Source: Thunnus maccoyii
Taxonomy: Eukaryota > Chordata > Actinopteri > Scombriformes > Scombridae
DNA: 64,000 bases
Direction: 5' to 3'
Assembly: GCF_910596095.1 (NCBI RefSeq)
Contig: NC_056545.1
Location: forward strand, 25,505,067 to 25,569,066
In this document: piece by piece, positions 1 through 13,900 of the stretch
Layout of the letters: each line of letters begins with the position of its first letter
How positions within the stretch are numbered: the first letter of the stretch is position 1
Position numbers and translations under genes: made by a program
The notes under the pieces: model-generated
What the model saw: only the letters and a program-made list of their open reading frames with translations
Databases searched by the model: none
What the model was told of the DNA's origin: nothing

Positions 1-21
1 GCCGTATAACCCTTACCATTA

Positions 22-486
22 CTAAAACTCAGTAATGGTAACGGTTTGACGGCCCTCCTCTGTAGCGTGCGCAGCCTGCAGTCCGTTAGGCCTGAGAGTG
101 TGCTGATAGTGCTGGAGGGAGTGATGAAACCCTGGATAGTACATCATCTATACTGTAGTGTCTCTATAATAAACTTACAGTATAAGATGATATCCTGTCC
201 AGGGCACAAGGCATAACTGTATAGCAGCGTGTTCCCACTTTGTTATCTGCAAGACAAAGGTAGACGACTCATTAGTGATGCATTCGGAGAAGGTCAACCA
301 TGACGATGAAAATGTTAATAACATGGTAAAACTGCTCTTAAATTAATATAAAAAAGGAATGTATTCTAATGCCAGTTACAAGAAAAGTCCATTTCTAATA
401 AAGTGTACTTTTCTTGATGTGATACTCACCTTTGTGCATGCGGTGTCGTTTCCACTCTCCTTTAAAGGCATCTTATTCGGCTCCAT
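22..486 (-). CDS. Candidate two-exon gene for a 48-residue protein, unidentified
   Basis: I do not recognise this protein. Exon 1 CDS is 430-486: an ATG at 484-486, with an in-frame TGA 15 nt upstream, opens 19 codons (MEPNKMPLKES...) and ends in the strong donor AAG|GTGAGT. Exon 2 would be 22-111: after the acceptor CTCCAG it continues in phase for 29 codons and ends ...TVTITEF and TAG at 22-24. The total is 48 residues with no signal peptide or membrane segment. A TTTAAG box in GC-rich sequence about 110 nt upstream of the ATG could be a core promoter. Two short upstream ATG ORFs precede the start. Both exons could instead belong to a longer transcript, or the open frame could be chance. 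Evidence is limited to splice signals and frame continuity. Confidence 0.25.
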
Positions 487-3400
487 CGCACTTGTTCCTC
501 ACCACTTGTTCATATTTCATGGCTGCTATGCTTCCATGTCTGGCTCACAAGCTCCCAACTGGTGTGCCTGTTTGGCCCCGGCACTTAAAGGCCCTCTGGC
601 TCATTAGCATATTGTGATGACATCTGGGGTGGACCAGACAGCAGGGGTTGAACTTTTTCTTATCTTGTCCTAACCTGACTGTGTCTGTCCAGTGATGGCC
701 CACACCCTTAATCCACCCAACTGGACTTTGCAGAAGAACTGCACATGAATCCCATTTTTATTTTTGCTGCATCTACTGTGCACTATAAAGTATTTGGATC
801 ATCATAGAAAAAAGCTCACCAATTTGCCATTTTCCTTGTTTTCTAATTTCATTTTGTACCAGAGTTGATTTTTAAACCTGAATCCGTTTAACTAACTTAA
901 TATTCTTCATGTCCAAAGCCACTTTACAGAATTTATGTAGTTGAGTGTTGACCTTTCTTGGTCACACAAGTCTAATTAAAAGAGGCCAGCAGAGACGAGC
1001 TGATGACGTAAGCCCAAACAGGTTTTCTCTGTTGACTATTAAAAAAGCTTTGAGCTTTTTATCTCACACTGCTGTAATAAATCTAATGTTCACCATTGCT
1101 TAAGTCCCCTGAATCTCATAGCTCCTTGGATTTATGCATGATGGTTTCATGGATTGGGATTTAATACTAAAATATGTCAGCTGATGTCATGTTATCTGAC
1201 TTATTAAACTTTCTTTTTTCATGCGCTCAGCCAGATTCCAGGATATGAAGAGCTAAGATCTGTTTTTTATTGGATATGTCACACAGACACAGCACATCAA
1301 ATTCACAGCGTTACATTATTTAAAGATGGGCTGCCCGGACTGTGATAGAGCAGGTTACCTGCTGTAGTTTGTCTTTAATCCCTGACAGTTTGTCTGCATC
1401 CTTTAAAGATAAACTGTTTTTTGAAAAGAAAAGAAAAGAAGTCTTTCGGGAGACTTTGCCCTCAAACATTCTGCTAGAAACTCACTGAATTCAAAACCCT
1501 AAATTGCTGCAAAACCTTGTTCAGGTGTAATTGAACATGATTGGAGTCATGTAGTGTAGGATATACACCAGTATACACAATATAGAGCATAGAGATTTCC
1601 CACTGATGAATGCACCTGCTTCAAGGCTGAATCATTAACATGGAAGTGTTCACAGTATACTTGTGTCTTCAGTTAAACCACTATTTTAAGGTCAAGTTCA
1701 TTTATCAAAGCTACACACTGTATGTACACATAATGCAATGATTCATTTCAGTAACTACGTCTGTTTGTGGATGCTGTACTTGAACTGCAACATGTTCTTG
1801 AGGAAGGTCCGGGTGAGGTGGAACACGGCAGTTGCCATGGTAACACACTCCCTAGTTTGGGTGTGGGAGCTGGTTCAGGGTGTGAGAGGTCCTCCTGCAG
1901 GCACAGATAAAGGTGGAGGTACGGCTATCTGGGTGGTTTGGTTTGCCTCTAACTTGTTATCTGCTGCAGAAATGGTAACATTTTCCACACATTTACATTT
2001 GTGTTCAGAGATAAGTTTGTTTTTTTTTTAAATTCTTTGCTGCTTGTAAAGACAAAAAGGGAGGAAGCTCTCAATGTGCAACAATCCAGCTTTATCCAGA
2101 GTAATCAGGGGAACTTGTTGGGGGATTGATTAAACTGTTTGTAGTTAGGTGAAGTTTTCTTTTTAATTTGTGGGGTTTTGCATAATAAAACAAGTAAAAT
2201 GCTATTAATGCTATTACATCATGTAGTACACCCCCATCCCCCATTTCTCTACCACATTTCTATCTTTTTCAAGTGTCACTTCGGCCTTCCTCCTCATTCT
2301 CAGCCCAAACCTTGTGCACTCGCTGGAGATCAGAGCAAAATACAAGATTGTGGACATATTTGCCAAGAAGTTAATGAGTCTGGGACATGAATGCTTGCTC
2401 GATTTTCCACTCATTTCTGGAAAACATTTGGCAAGTTTAGCATTTGTGCACTTAACCTGTTAACTTTAGCCTTGGTGACATTATTTTCAGGATCACTTAT
2501 ACTCATTCTGACATTTTGGTTGTAAAATTCAAAGATTTCCCTTCTAAATGAGACCAGGGTTATGACTGTAATCAAAAGGGTTGAAGAACAGTAACCTTCT
2601 TATTTTGGATACATTATTTTCAGGCTTGTGATCTAAAATGGGGCGCCTGGTAAGAAGCTAAATTATATCTAACCACTGCATGTGTATAGAGAAGATGAGT
2701 GGTACAGGTCAAGAAAAAGAGATACATGGTAGTAACATGTGCACCAGGGAAACACATCTGTACAGGCCAAAGTGTTGTCTAAATGGAGGCAAAGTGTTCA
2801 GTGTGTATGTACAGACTGAACTTAAATGGTTCCATTTCGGCCCACATATGTATTTTAAGCTTGACTAACCAAAACATATATATTTCTAATATTACTAGCC
2901 TATGAATAACAGGTCAACTTGGCAAGAGGCATGTCATCTGATGTTTTGAAACACTGAAGATGATGTTTCCCTAAAGAAATGCACTGGCAGTGACACTGAA
3001 CTGAAGGGTGATTGGATGGTAACATCTGTATTAATCATTGTTTGTATGTCAGGTACTGACATGTCAAAGTCTGGATCACATTATTTTTTATGAAAATTAA
3101 TCTGAATTGGAAACAATACAGTGAATCAGAGACTGAAGCACAGACTTCATATATTTATTTCAGGCAACTGTAACACATTTTAAATAGTGTTTCCTCCATT
3201 TTCCATCCAAACATGCTTCACTTTTCATTTACACAGTAAAAAAAATCATTGTGAAAAAGCCAGAAAGTTACATCATCACTATGTGGCAAAACAACATAAT
3301 ATATAACAACATTAAAACCGATACATGATGTTGAATTTGACAGATCTCCTAACTCAAGCAAGTTTCCACATTTCAGTACAAGTTTGATTTTTGCTACAGA

Positions 3401-6400
3401 ACAGAAATAAATGTAAAATTACCGTCAAATAGAAGGAAAGAAATCACCTTAAAAAATACGAAACACATTGCATACATTGTAAAATAGTTATCAGTATTGT
3501 AAAGTGTATATGATATGTAGTAAGTTGGCTTAAACATGAAAAACAGACACAGTGCTACATACAGTCAGTCATATGAATAAATGTGTTGTTATGATGATTA
3601 TTTGCAGTAGCAGTAGAATTAATTAATGATTGTAGTGTTTCTGGTAGTTTTTGCATGGTCATTGTGTATTAGAGTTTGTTCTGTGTTATCTCTTAGTGTT
3701 CATGATATGATTGTGACTGCCCTCTTCAGGTTGAATATGAACTGTCTGTGGTTCATATTCAGACCGTGCATGTACAGTCTGTCACCCATGTGCTCTGTAA
3801 GTGGTCCAGATCAGCTGCTGGGGGACATGACTGGTAATTCACTGGAGACATACTGACTCCAGATAACAAAAGACTGACAACAAGCCTTTTATAACTCAAA
3901 ATATCAATATAGCCCTTTATCAAATGACTGAGATATTCTCATTAAATCAGCTAGAAGTAACTGTGGTAACATTTTGAGGACGTTTTTACAGCTTTTTTGC
4001 GGTTATTTCAGCAGCATCCAGACCTCTGACCTCAGGTAATGAGGATGTCCAGCTTAATGGAGGTCAGCGGCCAGAGGACACATCTGTTCCTGCTGACACA
4101 AAGCTTTTCATCTCTGCCTTCATCTGCTGGGAGTCTGCTGCCCTGTCATGTTGCCAAGAGGGATGACTGCGTACTAAACCACAGAGCACAGTCCCCCCCT
4201 ATGATGATGATGATGATGCTGGTGCTTATCCTCACACAGTCATTAATCTCACAAATATTTAGACAGCTACACCGTGTTGGATGTTCTTGTTCCAGTTCCA
4301 GTTATTTTGGATGTTAAATGATGCACACAGACAATAAAGTTAAAGGGTGACATTTCAGCCTGTACTGTTTATGTAACATTCTGTAAGAAAAACACAGTGA
4401 GGCCTACAAGCGGTGGTGTAACATTTATTATAAGATGGCACACAATACAGAATAACATGAACACATGCTTTAAATGCCATGCTGGATCAGTTTTTCCAAA
4501 GGTCAGTGTTACATGAGAAGCCACAAGATAAATCTACAATATCATATTAATAGAGATTAAAGATTATTTCCATGACAGACAATAGATGGACATGTTTCAG
4601 ATGAGGACATTAAGGCGTAGGTCTATAATGTTTGGTCTTTAACCACATTCTCCTCTCAAATGCTACTTAGAGCAACAGACAGTTGCTTCTGTTCTGATTA
4701 GACGACGCAAATCAAGAAATTATATTTTTGGCACAAAAAAGGCCAAAATAATGAAATTCTTTAAGAGGTCCAGATTCCAAAGGAGAAGCTGTAAAATGGT
4801 ATCGAACGCTACATTAATTGTCTAAATAGTTATTTCTGTGTTCCCTTGTCTATTTCTACACTAAAATACATAAAATAGATAAAGTAGAAAAAGGAAAACA
4901 CACAGCTTGACACTCACTACGTGTAAAGATCACATCTTCCACAGGACACAATGATCAGTCTTTGACCTAAATTCATGATAGAATATCCAATCAGTGCTTC
5001 TAAGTGTGTGATTTATACAATCGACAACCGTGCACGTATGAATAACCTCTTCATTATTTAACAAAGGCACTGTGTACAATAAAACTACTTCAGTCAATAA
5101 CAGGAGCACTACAACTTTGTTTGGGTAGTGAAATTACCTTTGCACAGTCGGGAAACAAACACTCACAAGTTGATTAAACTTGGTCAGATATGTAAAGAAC
5201 CAATCAGCAAACATTGCATTGTATATATAAAATAATTACCTTGATTGCACTAAGAATCTAATTTGAGTGGGTAGTTATTGCAAAATGTGATTCGAGATCG
5301 GCCATCTTTTTTTTTTCTAGTTTAAAAAACAAAAAACAAAGCTTTATGACTGCCGGGACTGTCAATCATCTGTAGCCTGAGCAGACCACAATGAAGTGAT
5401 GACTGTTGGAGCGCTTCACCAGGCTGCAGTCAATTATCACAGAACAGTAGGGAGCTAAAGAGGGAAATTAAACAGTGCACATCCATGATAAGAGGATCTC
5501 TGTCAGGTCTGAATGACTAATATTAGATGTTACTAATCACTTGTTAAAAATCACTGGCCACATTAAATGTTTAATTTCAGAATTACATACTGTATGTTGC
5601 AGTTGGTTAATAATATTGTATTTGCGACGAGCGAGGCAGTGTTTTCACCAACATTTACAGCACGTAATAACTGCAGAAGTACATTAGAACTCAGAGAGAA
5701 TTATAACAAAATGTGAAAAAACAGAAACAAGATGAGTGAATTTTCTCAGAATAAACAAGCCAAAAGCCTCATGTTTATTTGACAGAAAATAAGAAAAATG
5801 GCGTAACTATGATAACTGCATAATGGTCACTAGTAAAATGAAAAAAACAAAACAAAACATTTAAGATCACAAACTTTGAAAAGTGGTTAATCATTATTCA
5901 CTATGTGATTTACTAGAAGCAAAACACAAAATTGAAAAAGGCCAGCCCAACTGAACTGTGTGTACAGACAGTAAGCTGGATAATGTCAGAAAATAACACA
6001 GAGGTCGATATGAAAACATTAAGTTTAAATTTCTGCACCAACAAAAGGCTCATTGAGCTTGAAGAGTAACGTAACATGGGTTAAAACTATGCTAACATCC
6101 TGCCATCTAGAGGTCGAAACTTACAACTTGTTGCACACTGCACCAGTACTGCTATATTGCATCACTTTGGACATTGACCGTCATCTGGCTTTCAATGGTA
6201 TATTTGAGCAGTTAAATGATTGTAACAGACTAAATTAGATTTACATAATCAAAAAAGAGTTAATGCTTCACTCTGAGTTAGATGCTGCAGCAGGTGATGT
6301 GATTGGTCCAATATGATCCATACATACTCTTCACATTATAAATATCCCTCACTGAGAACCGCCTGAGCTCAAACACTGTGTACAGTGTTGAAAACCTTAT

Positions 6401-7977
6401 CACATGCTTATTCCCAAAATTAATTCCTTCCTGTGGACCGACTGAATGTAACATTTAATTCCTGCGTTGTCACCACAGATTGGGTGTGGTCAGATGTGCA
6501 GCAGAGTGGCAACTTTCAACCAACAGAGGTCAGTGCAAAAAAAAGCTTTTCTACGATAAAAGATTTAGTGTGGGGTTTACTCTTTAAAGTTAAAAAAATA
6601 TGTACACGATCTGCAAAAGGGAACGACATCTGAGAAACACGTTACCACATCCGAGTAGGAGGAGAGCTAACAGCATAACAGTTCATCTCAGGAGGAGGAA
6701 ACAAAAAGGGTTAAAGCTCAGACCCTGAACATCTACCATTTGCCACTTGAGGTATAACAGAAATGTTGGGTAAGTCTGGCAGCCGTCCAGGGTCTATTTT
6801 AAGGCTAATTTTCTCTATGTATGGCTTTCTGTTATACATTTGCTTAGCGTTTATATCTGTCTATGTATCCAAACACGTGACAAAAGTGAGACGTTAACAC
6901 TATTGTTAGTATAAGCAAATGTTATGAAAGCAGGGAACACTATTTAAACATCGTCCATCTCCGACACAGTTATACACTCTGACATAAATCCAACTATAGC
7001 CAAACCGCTGTCCTAAAGGTTTGGGCACTTGAGTGGTGAACAGGCACTGCACATCAGAAGACAGGAAACATGACAACATACCGTGAGGTAAGAATGATCA
7101 GACAAGTGATTCAAATATCACTAATATTGTAATATACTGTAAATTTTACAATCACAGTGGGTGAAGATCTGGTGAGCCTGAAGTTTAACAGCTGTTTGTA
7201 AATCCATCAAGTTATTTCAGAGTTAAAGATAAGTCTAACTAATCTAGAAGAAAAGAGAGTTTTAAAAGCAGAGAGGAAATAAAGGCTGCCAATTTCATAC
7301 TGTGTTCAGTCTACTGCAAGTTATTTCATTAACTGGGCTCTGAGCATTAGACGAATGACTGTTTAATGAAGAGGCAGGAGCTGACACACTTTGCTCTGAT
7401 CCTAGGATGAATAAATGTCACCACACCTGACAGAAAAGCGGTGCACTCCAAACCTCAGGCATCAAGAAATTTAAACAGCTCCAGAGAAGAGAGCAATATT
7501 CAGATTTGTCCTTAATGTTGTGGAACTTTTTCCAGCACTAACTATTGAAGACAGTGGTGTGTGTTTTCCTTCAATAAACACTGCCACATTCAAAGTGGAC
7601 TAACTCCGATGTAAAAAAAAAAGAAACACCCCAAAACAAAAACCTACAACTCTACTTTGGATGACTTGTAGGACTGAACAGGATTGCAGCATATAATCCT
7701 AGCTAACTAGTGCAGTTTGATATAGAGCAAAGTGTCAAAACCAGCAACTAAAAACAACAAAAGATACATACAGTCTGGTCCTGTAGAAGTAAGGCCCAAG
7801 CTTTGTTTTTCCTTTAGAAAATTAAAAACCTCTTAAAAATATAAAAAACCTCTTGGTTGGTGTCAAGTGTTTCTGGTCAAAGGCAGTTGCATAAGGGGTC
7901 AGAGGCTGAAAAAACTGTTTTCATGCTTGAGGCAGGTATATGTCGGATTGTGATTAACGAGTCTCTGGTCTGACTCA
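487..7977. other. Region without a recognised gene; right part probably flot2 3' UTR
   Basis: No open frame here resembles a known protein or is joined by good splice sites. The DNA is AT-rich and single-copy in appearance, with a short ATG triplet run near 4200. On the minus strand, possible AATAAA poly(A) signals for flot2 lie at 5774-5779, 4424-4429 and 3154-3159, so flot2 transcripts could have 3' UTRs of roughly 2.2 to 4.8 kb. Which site is used cannot be told from the sequence. Between about 600 and 3100 I see nothing I can name. Confidence 0.4.
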
Positions 7978-10900
7978 TCAGATGGCTGTTTGGCACTGTG
8001 GGTTGGTCATCTTCTGAAGCAGAGGGATCTGTGGGATCGGAGGAGAGAAGGATTAGCTGGTGTTGATGGACAACAGAGAGTAATGAACACATTTAGAAAT
8101 TACAGACATCTATCTCACTATCACAGACATTTTCCACTTTGGAATTCAATCTGAAACTAGAAGGGCCGTCTGAAGAAAATGCTGCTGACAGTGTGTAACT
8201 TCAGCACCCCCTGATGACCAAATATGGTTACCACGGAGCTGATGACTGATGGCAGCCATGATTTTTGGTAGAATATCTAAATCCACAATGGCTTGTTATT
8301 CTGACTTCATGTTGCTGTAATGTCACCTGCAGACAAAATGCCGTCATATTCTGCTGAATTAATGAGTCACTATGTACAAAGCATTTGACATTTACAGCGT
8401 AATCATCAGAAACCTCAATGGTACATCTAATGACAAAAGAACAACTTTTTGAGGCTTATCCAAATATAATGGCTACTAAATTTGGTAAAAGGTGCAACAC
8501 TGACATATTATCACTTTGTAAAGTTGATATGTTTAACATTTTTTAAACAGTTCCCTATCTAGACATCCAGCAGACACACAGCAATGCTGGTTTTCATTTG
8601 TCGTGTTTGTGTCCATCTGATGAATTCAAGTACAATATTTCCTCTCATTTTAGCTCTGATCTAGTCTCCACCAACTGCTGAGGGAAATATTTGGCTCTTC
8701 AGCGACTGAATGCTCCTCTATATCCACCCACTAGTGCAGTGGACTTATCAGAGAGGAATTTGTGTAAAACCCAAAAAAGGATCTTTAAGATGTGAAAATG
8801 CTTCATAGAACTGAGGGGAAACTGCACAGTTGTTCTTCGTTTGACTTCCACAGCTGCTGCTGAACTGCACTGAATTCATGTGCTATTTTGCTGGAAAGTC
8901 CCTAAAGATGTGAATGATAAACCGACAGCATAGAGGATGCAGCTTGGCAAGATGGAGAACTGTTGAGCGTTGGCACCTGTTTCTACTCTATGATGTGCCC
9001 TCTGGTTGTTGCAATAATGTTTTATTTCCACTGAAAATCAAATCTCTAGCAAATATATGGATCACCAACCAAATTATTGGGCTTTTTCATATCTTATTTT
9101 TGTACAAGACGGTCAAACACCCACATTTTTCAGCAATCATAAACCACTCTCACCTTAGTCAGATCCACTCCAGTGAGGGCGTTGACGGACACAGGGAGTT
9201 CAGCTAAAAGACGGTTCACTTCTCCAGTCACGCGGCTGCCTTCTCCACTCAGGATGACAATCTCATTGGTCTTGGACAGGGGTGCAGCAACCTTACCGGC
9301 AATCTAATAAAATACGAGAGAGCATCTGAGCATCTCATACCATCCATACATGCCAGGATTGACAGGAAATGACAAACACATTCCATTTGCTCCATTTGTT
9401 CTGTTTCCTCAGAGAGAAAAAAAACTTTTGGCCCTTTTGGTCTCTTTAATAAATACAATATGTGACTAAAATATTGATGAGAAAATGAGTCTATGTAACA
9501 TCTGTACGGCAGTAGAGTTAGTTCATTTTTAATGATGTACATGTAAACCTGCCAGGCAACATAAGGAAAGACACTCTTGTTGACCACAGCAGATCGTTTC
9601 TCTTCTCATGGGACTTCTTGTTTACATGAGACCAGACAAGAAAGACAGCTGCACGCTGTTTTCATGCAGCTGATTCATAATTGACTTGAGTAACGATGAC
9701 GACTAATTTGTTGATGTTTGACAATAAAAATCAAAACCAACTTCAGAAAACTAAAAGAATGTGTCATGTTTTAATAATACCAAATATACACGTTTAACTG
9801 TCAGCACTCGCATGGAAAAAGCTGCTTCCAGATGACACACATGACTTTGGTGCCAATCCACTTGTGTTGATTGGATAATGAGACCAATAAGCCAAACTCC
9901 CTAAATGTTGGTGAATTCTTTGAAAAGCAGTGGTGTATAAATGTATACCACAGACCTTGGGCAGAGCTTCGAGGACCAAAGCTGTCTTGGCAGCTTCGCC
10001 ATACTGCTGGTAGGCTTCAGCTTTCAACCTCATCTTCTCAGCCTCTGCCTTTCCCACCGCTTCGATGGAGGCGGCCTCTGCTTCACCGATGGAGCGGATC
10101 TTCTCAGATTCTGCCTGTGCCATCAGCACCGTCTTTATCCTGGCGGAGGTTAGAGAAAGACTCTTTACTTACATTTGCAGACAGTCGTGTCACTTTCACT
10201 CCATCACAAAACATGAACTTTAAAAATGTGTTGTCGTCTAGCTTTTGAAAGACAAGCTTTTTAATCAGTTTAAAAGTGAGAGCATGTTTGAATCGTGTTT
10301 TAAATTTTGGTGGTGGGGCTGCCCTCGTGTCTACATTTGAACAAAGGACATCTGACACTGAGGTTTTTTCACTTTTCTTGCGTCCATGCTGATCTTAAGA
10401 AGGTCTGAACAGATTTGAGTGATGGTAAGTAAGTGATAAACTGGCTGCCACTTTGATGGTGCTGTAGTTTTATAGGAGTCATTTGCATGATGGCCTGTCA
10501 TATATTATATCCCGTAAGTAATGGTCAGTTCCTCTTGTTTCAGGAATTGTGTTGAGATAAGTAGCAACATCTTAAAATAAGGCAGACTGTTGTATCGCTG
10601 TCGGGAACGTGACACTTGATTCATAGTGGAAATATGTGAAATTATCCCCCATCATTAGCATTTTATCTCAAGCATGGAAACTTGAGAAGTTAAATAATAG
10701 TGAGATAATAGTGTGCGCTGAGGGGCGATCTGTGTGTGATGACTCACTTCTGTCCCTCAGCCAGCTGCTGCATCTTGTAGGCTTCGGCCTCTGCAGGTCT
10801 CTTCACAGTGGCGATGAGCTCCTTGTCTGTGCGGTCGATCTCCTTCTCCTCAATTGTGATCTGCTTCTTCCTCTGCACCACCTCGATTTCGATCTCCTCC

Positions 10901-13900
10901 AGACGGATCTTCTGCTGCTCTTTGGCAGCCTGCAGCTCGTACGCCAGCTGAGCCTCTGCTTTCTGGAGAGGTGGGAAGTTTCTTAATACTTGTTGTTTAT
11001 ACTCTCGTGTTTGATTGTTAGAAATATATTCAATCCAGTCTATTCAACTCCATACCTTTGTGTTCACTTCCTGATTGAAGGAGGCTTTCTGCATTTCCAG
11101 CTCTCGTTTGGAGTCGGCCATTTTTGTATCAGCTAGGAACTTAATGTCCATCATTTCTTTCTTACACTCGGCTTCCTGTGAAAGACAGTGTGCAAGATTA
11201 GATGAATTGGCACTAGCTGGCTATTAGCTAATAGCAATCACAGAACGGACGTTTTCTAATTGTTCTTGTTTGTAGTTTTAATTTGCTCTTAAAGCTCTCT
11301 TACCCTGATGCCAGCGTCTCTCTCTGCCTCTGCCACTCCGATGTCTGCATCCCTCTGTACTGCAGCTGTCTGCGTTTTCCCCAGTGAGCTCAGGTACTCC
11401 ACTTTATCATATACATCCTGTCAGAAAGGAAGTGCAGTACGGTCAGTCATTAAATTACTCAAATTCAAATTAGCAAGAGGAAAGATATTCACTCAGATAT
11501 TCAAAAGATAAATGCAGAGTGAAGAAAACATGATGTCTCACACCTTGATGGTGAAGCTGAGGATCTCGATGCCCATGCGGCCGACATCAGGTGCTGCCAC
11601 CTCTCGCACCAGGATGGCAAATTTGTCTCTGTCTTGGTAAATCTGCTCAACAGTTAGGGTGCCTGTAATATAGAAACAAAACAGTGGTTAGTGCCTTTTG
11701 TCCGATTCAAATTCTTAAACCCCCTCCTCTGACGCAGCAGAAAGCTCCTTTACATTTATGTTAGCATCGGCATTGTATTTGATTACACAGAAGCGTTTTT
11801 TCTTTCAATATAACGCATGTCTTCAGTGTCACTCTGTAATATTACACACCTGTTGAGCACAATGTGTTCAGATCAACTATATTTTATCAGGATGGAATTT
11901 AAATTTGGGCATTGATCCAGTAACTAAACCTGCCTCTTGGCTGTTGGCACATTTTACTCCACAACCACCATTCTGGTGAAACTGCTCCCCACAGAGACTC
12001 AGGCCAAGCTTTTAGTGAGTTTGTTAGCTTGTACGAGTAAAACAGCCATAACCTAAAAGAGTATATAGCTGCTAAATGTTTCTACTTTCAGAACCAAGAA
12101 TTATGACATTTATAGTTATTCAAAATCTACTGATAGTAAAAGATGATCATGTTGTGATCATGTTTCTCACTTGTTGCTTACTTGCTACATGTTTTGACTC
12201 AAAGATGTTGCCAAAAATGTTAAAAATAGTTCAAAGGAAGAAAACATCTGGTGGAGCAATCTTAACTTTCCTAGTATATTAAATAAGACTGCCCACATTT
12301 GTTACAAAAACATGGACAAAAAAAAAAGCAAAACAAGTGATGACATAGCAGCTTTGAGGAGCTACCCACCAAGGATGGCACGCAGGTGACCCTCGAGTGT
12401 CTGCAGGATGACACTCTTGATCTCAACGACTGACTTCCCTAGGAACTGTTCGCAGGCGTAACCCAGCAGCTCGTTTTCTGTCATCACCTTCACCTGGTGC
12501 CAGTGTGGACAAAGATTGTCAGCTGAACACACATCCACAAAAACAGGCACAACACCAATACAAAAACAGGCACAAAGAGGTGTGGTACACATGAAAACAT
12601 GATACGTACTAGCTCTCTAACTATTAGCTAATAATTTTCTATCTGATCAGTTACCATACATCGTTATTTTCTGTTCACTTGGACATAATTTTTCAAAATT
12701 AATTTTATAGAAAACTGCTGAAAGTACAAAAGAAAACACTACATTTACATCTACATTTGATCAATTTTTTTGAAGAGATTTTGTTGGGTACAAACACGTC
12801 AGACCTCTGCATCATTGATTGTGATTTGGCAACAATCTACACTGTGATGAACTTCTTCAATTCTTATACAGAAGAAAGGCACATAAACACAGTATTAAAG
12901 CAACAGTCTGGGGCCACACAGCAGGTGCTGGAGATGGAGGACTGATCACTGGAATTGTAATCTTATATATAGTCACCGAGCAAATTCTGTATGGTGAGAT
13001 AAATAAGTTCATGTAAAACCTGCTGAGTTTCTCAAACTACATGTGCAACATTATGTCCCCAATTATTTATTGTTTTTTTAGACTTTCAATACACCTTGCT
13101 ATGCATGTATAGAGCAGCATTTTAGCAATATCTTTGGATGGCACATTTTTGTCCTTATCTCATATAAATAATGACTAAATAATGACTGTAGTCTGGACAT
13201 TAATAGTGCGGACAGCAGCATCCTTGAATCTACTCTGTGGCCTTCACATCAAACTGTAGTATGTAATCCGTTATTAGAAGCTTTCCTTCTGTGATCGATA
13301 TCACCAGATGCAGACCTGACTTCTAACTCATTCCTTTTGGATATATGACGACAGGTAAAGTATGTAAATGAAAACTGCTACACTGATGCCTCTTGAGGCA
13401 CGTATTTATGTGCAGGGATATATTCCTGTTTAGTTCTACATTTCTGATCTGCATTATGAACCATCTAGATCTCTCAGGTGGTCTGGGACAGGTCTGCTTT
13501 CTGTCCCCAGACTAAAAACTAAACATGGCAAAGCAGCGTTCAGTTTTTATGCTCCACATATCTGGAACAGACTCCCAGAAAACTGTAGGTCTGCTGCAAC
13601 TCTCAGTTCTTTTAAATCGCAGCTGAAGACTTTTCTGTTCGCTGATGCCTTTCATTAAACCAAATTGAGGGTTAATATTTTACACTGCACTGTAACTTTT
13701 ATTCTCTTGTTTTATCTGTCTTATTCCCTCTTTATCTTCTATTTATTTCCAATTTTTTCTTTGTTTTTATATGTCTTTTTACTTGTGTTGCTTTTATATT
13801 CTGTTTTAATGCCTTTTATGGTCTTTGTAAAGCACTTTGAATTCCTTTGTTGTTGAAATGTGATATACAAATAAACTTGCCTTGCCTTACATTTGAGTAA

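Noticed and set aside
4039-4317. 92-codon open frame with a Met run
   Set aside because: The Met run is an ATG microsatellite near 4200; no homology or splice context.
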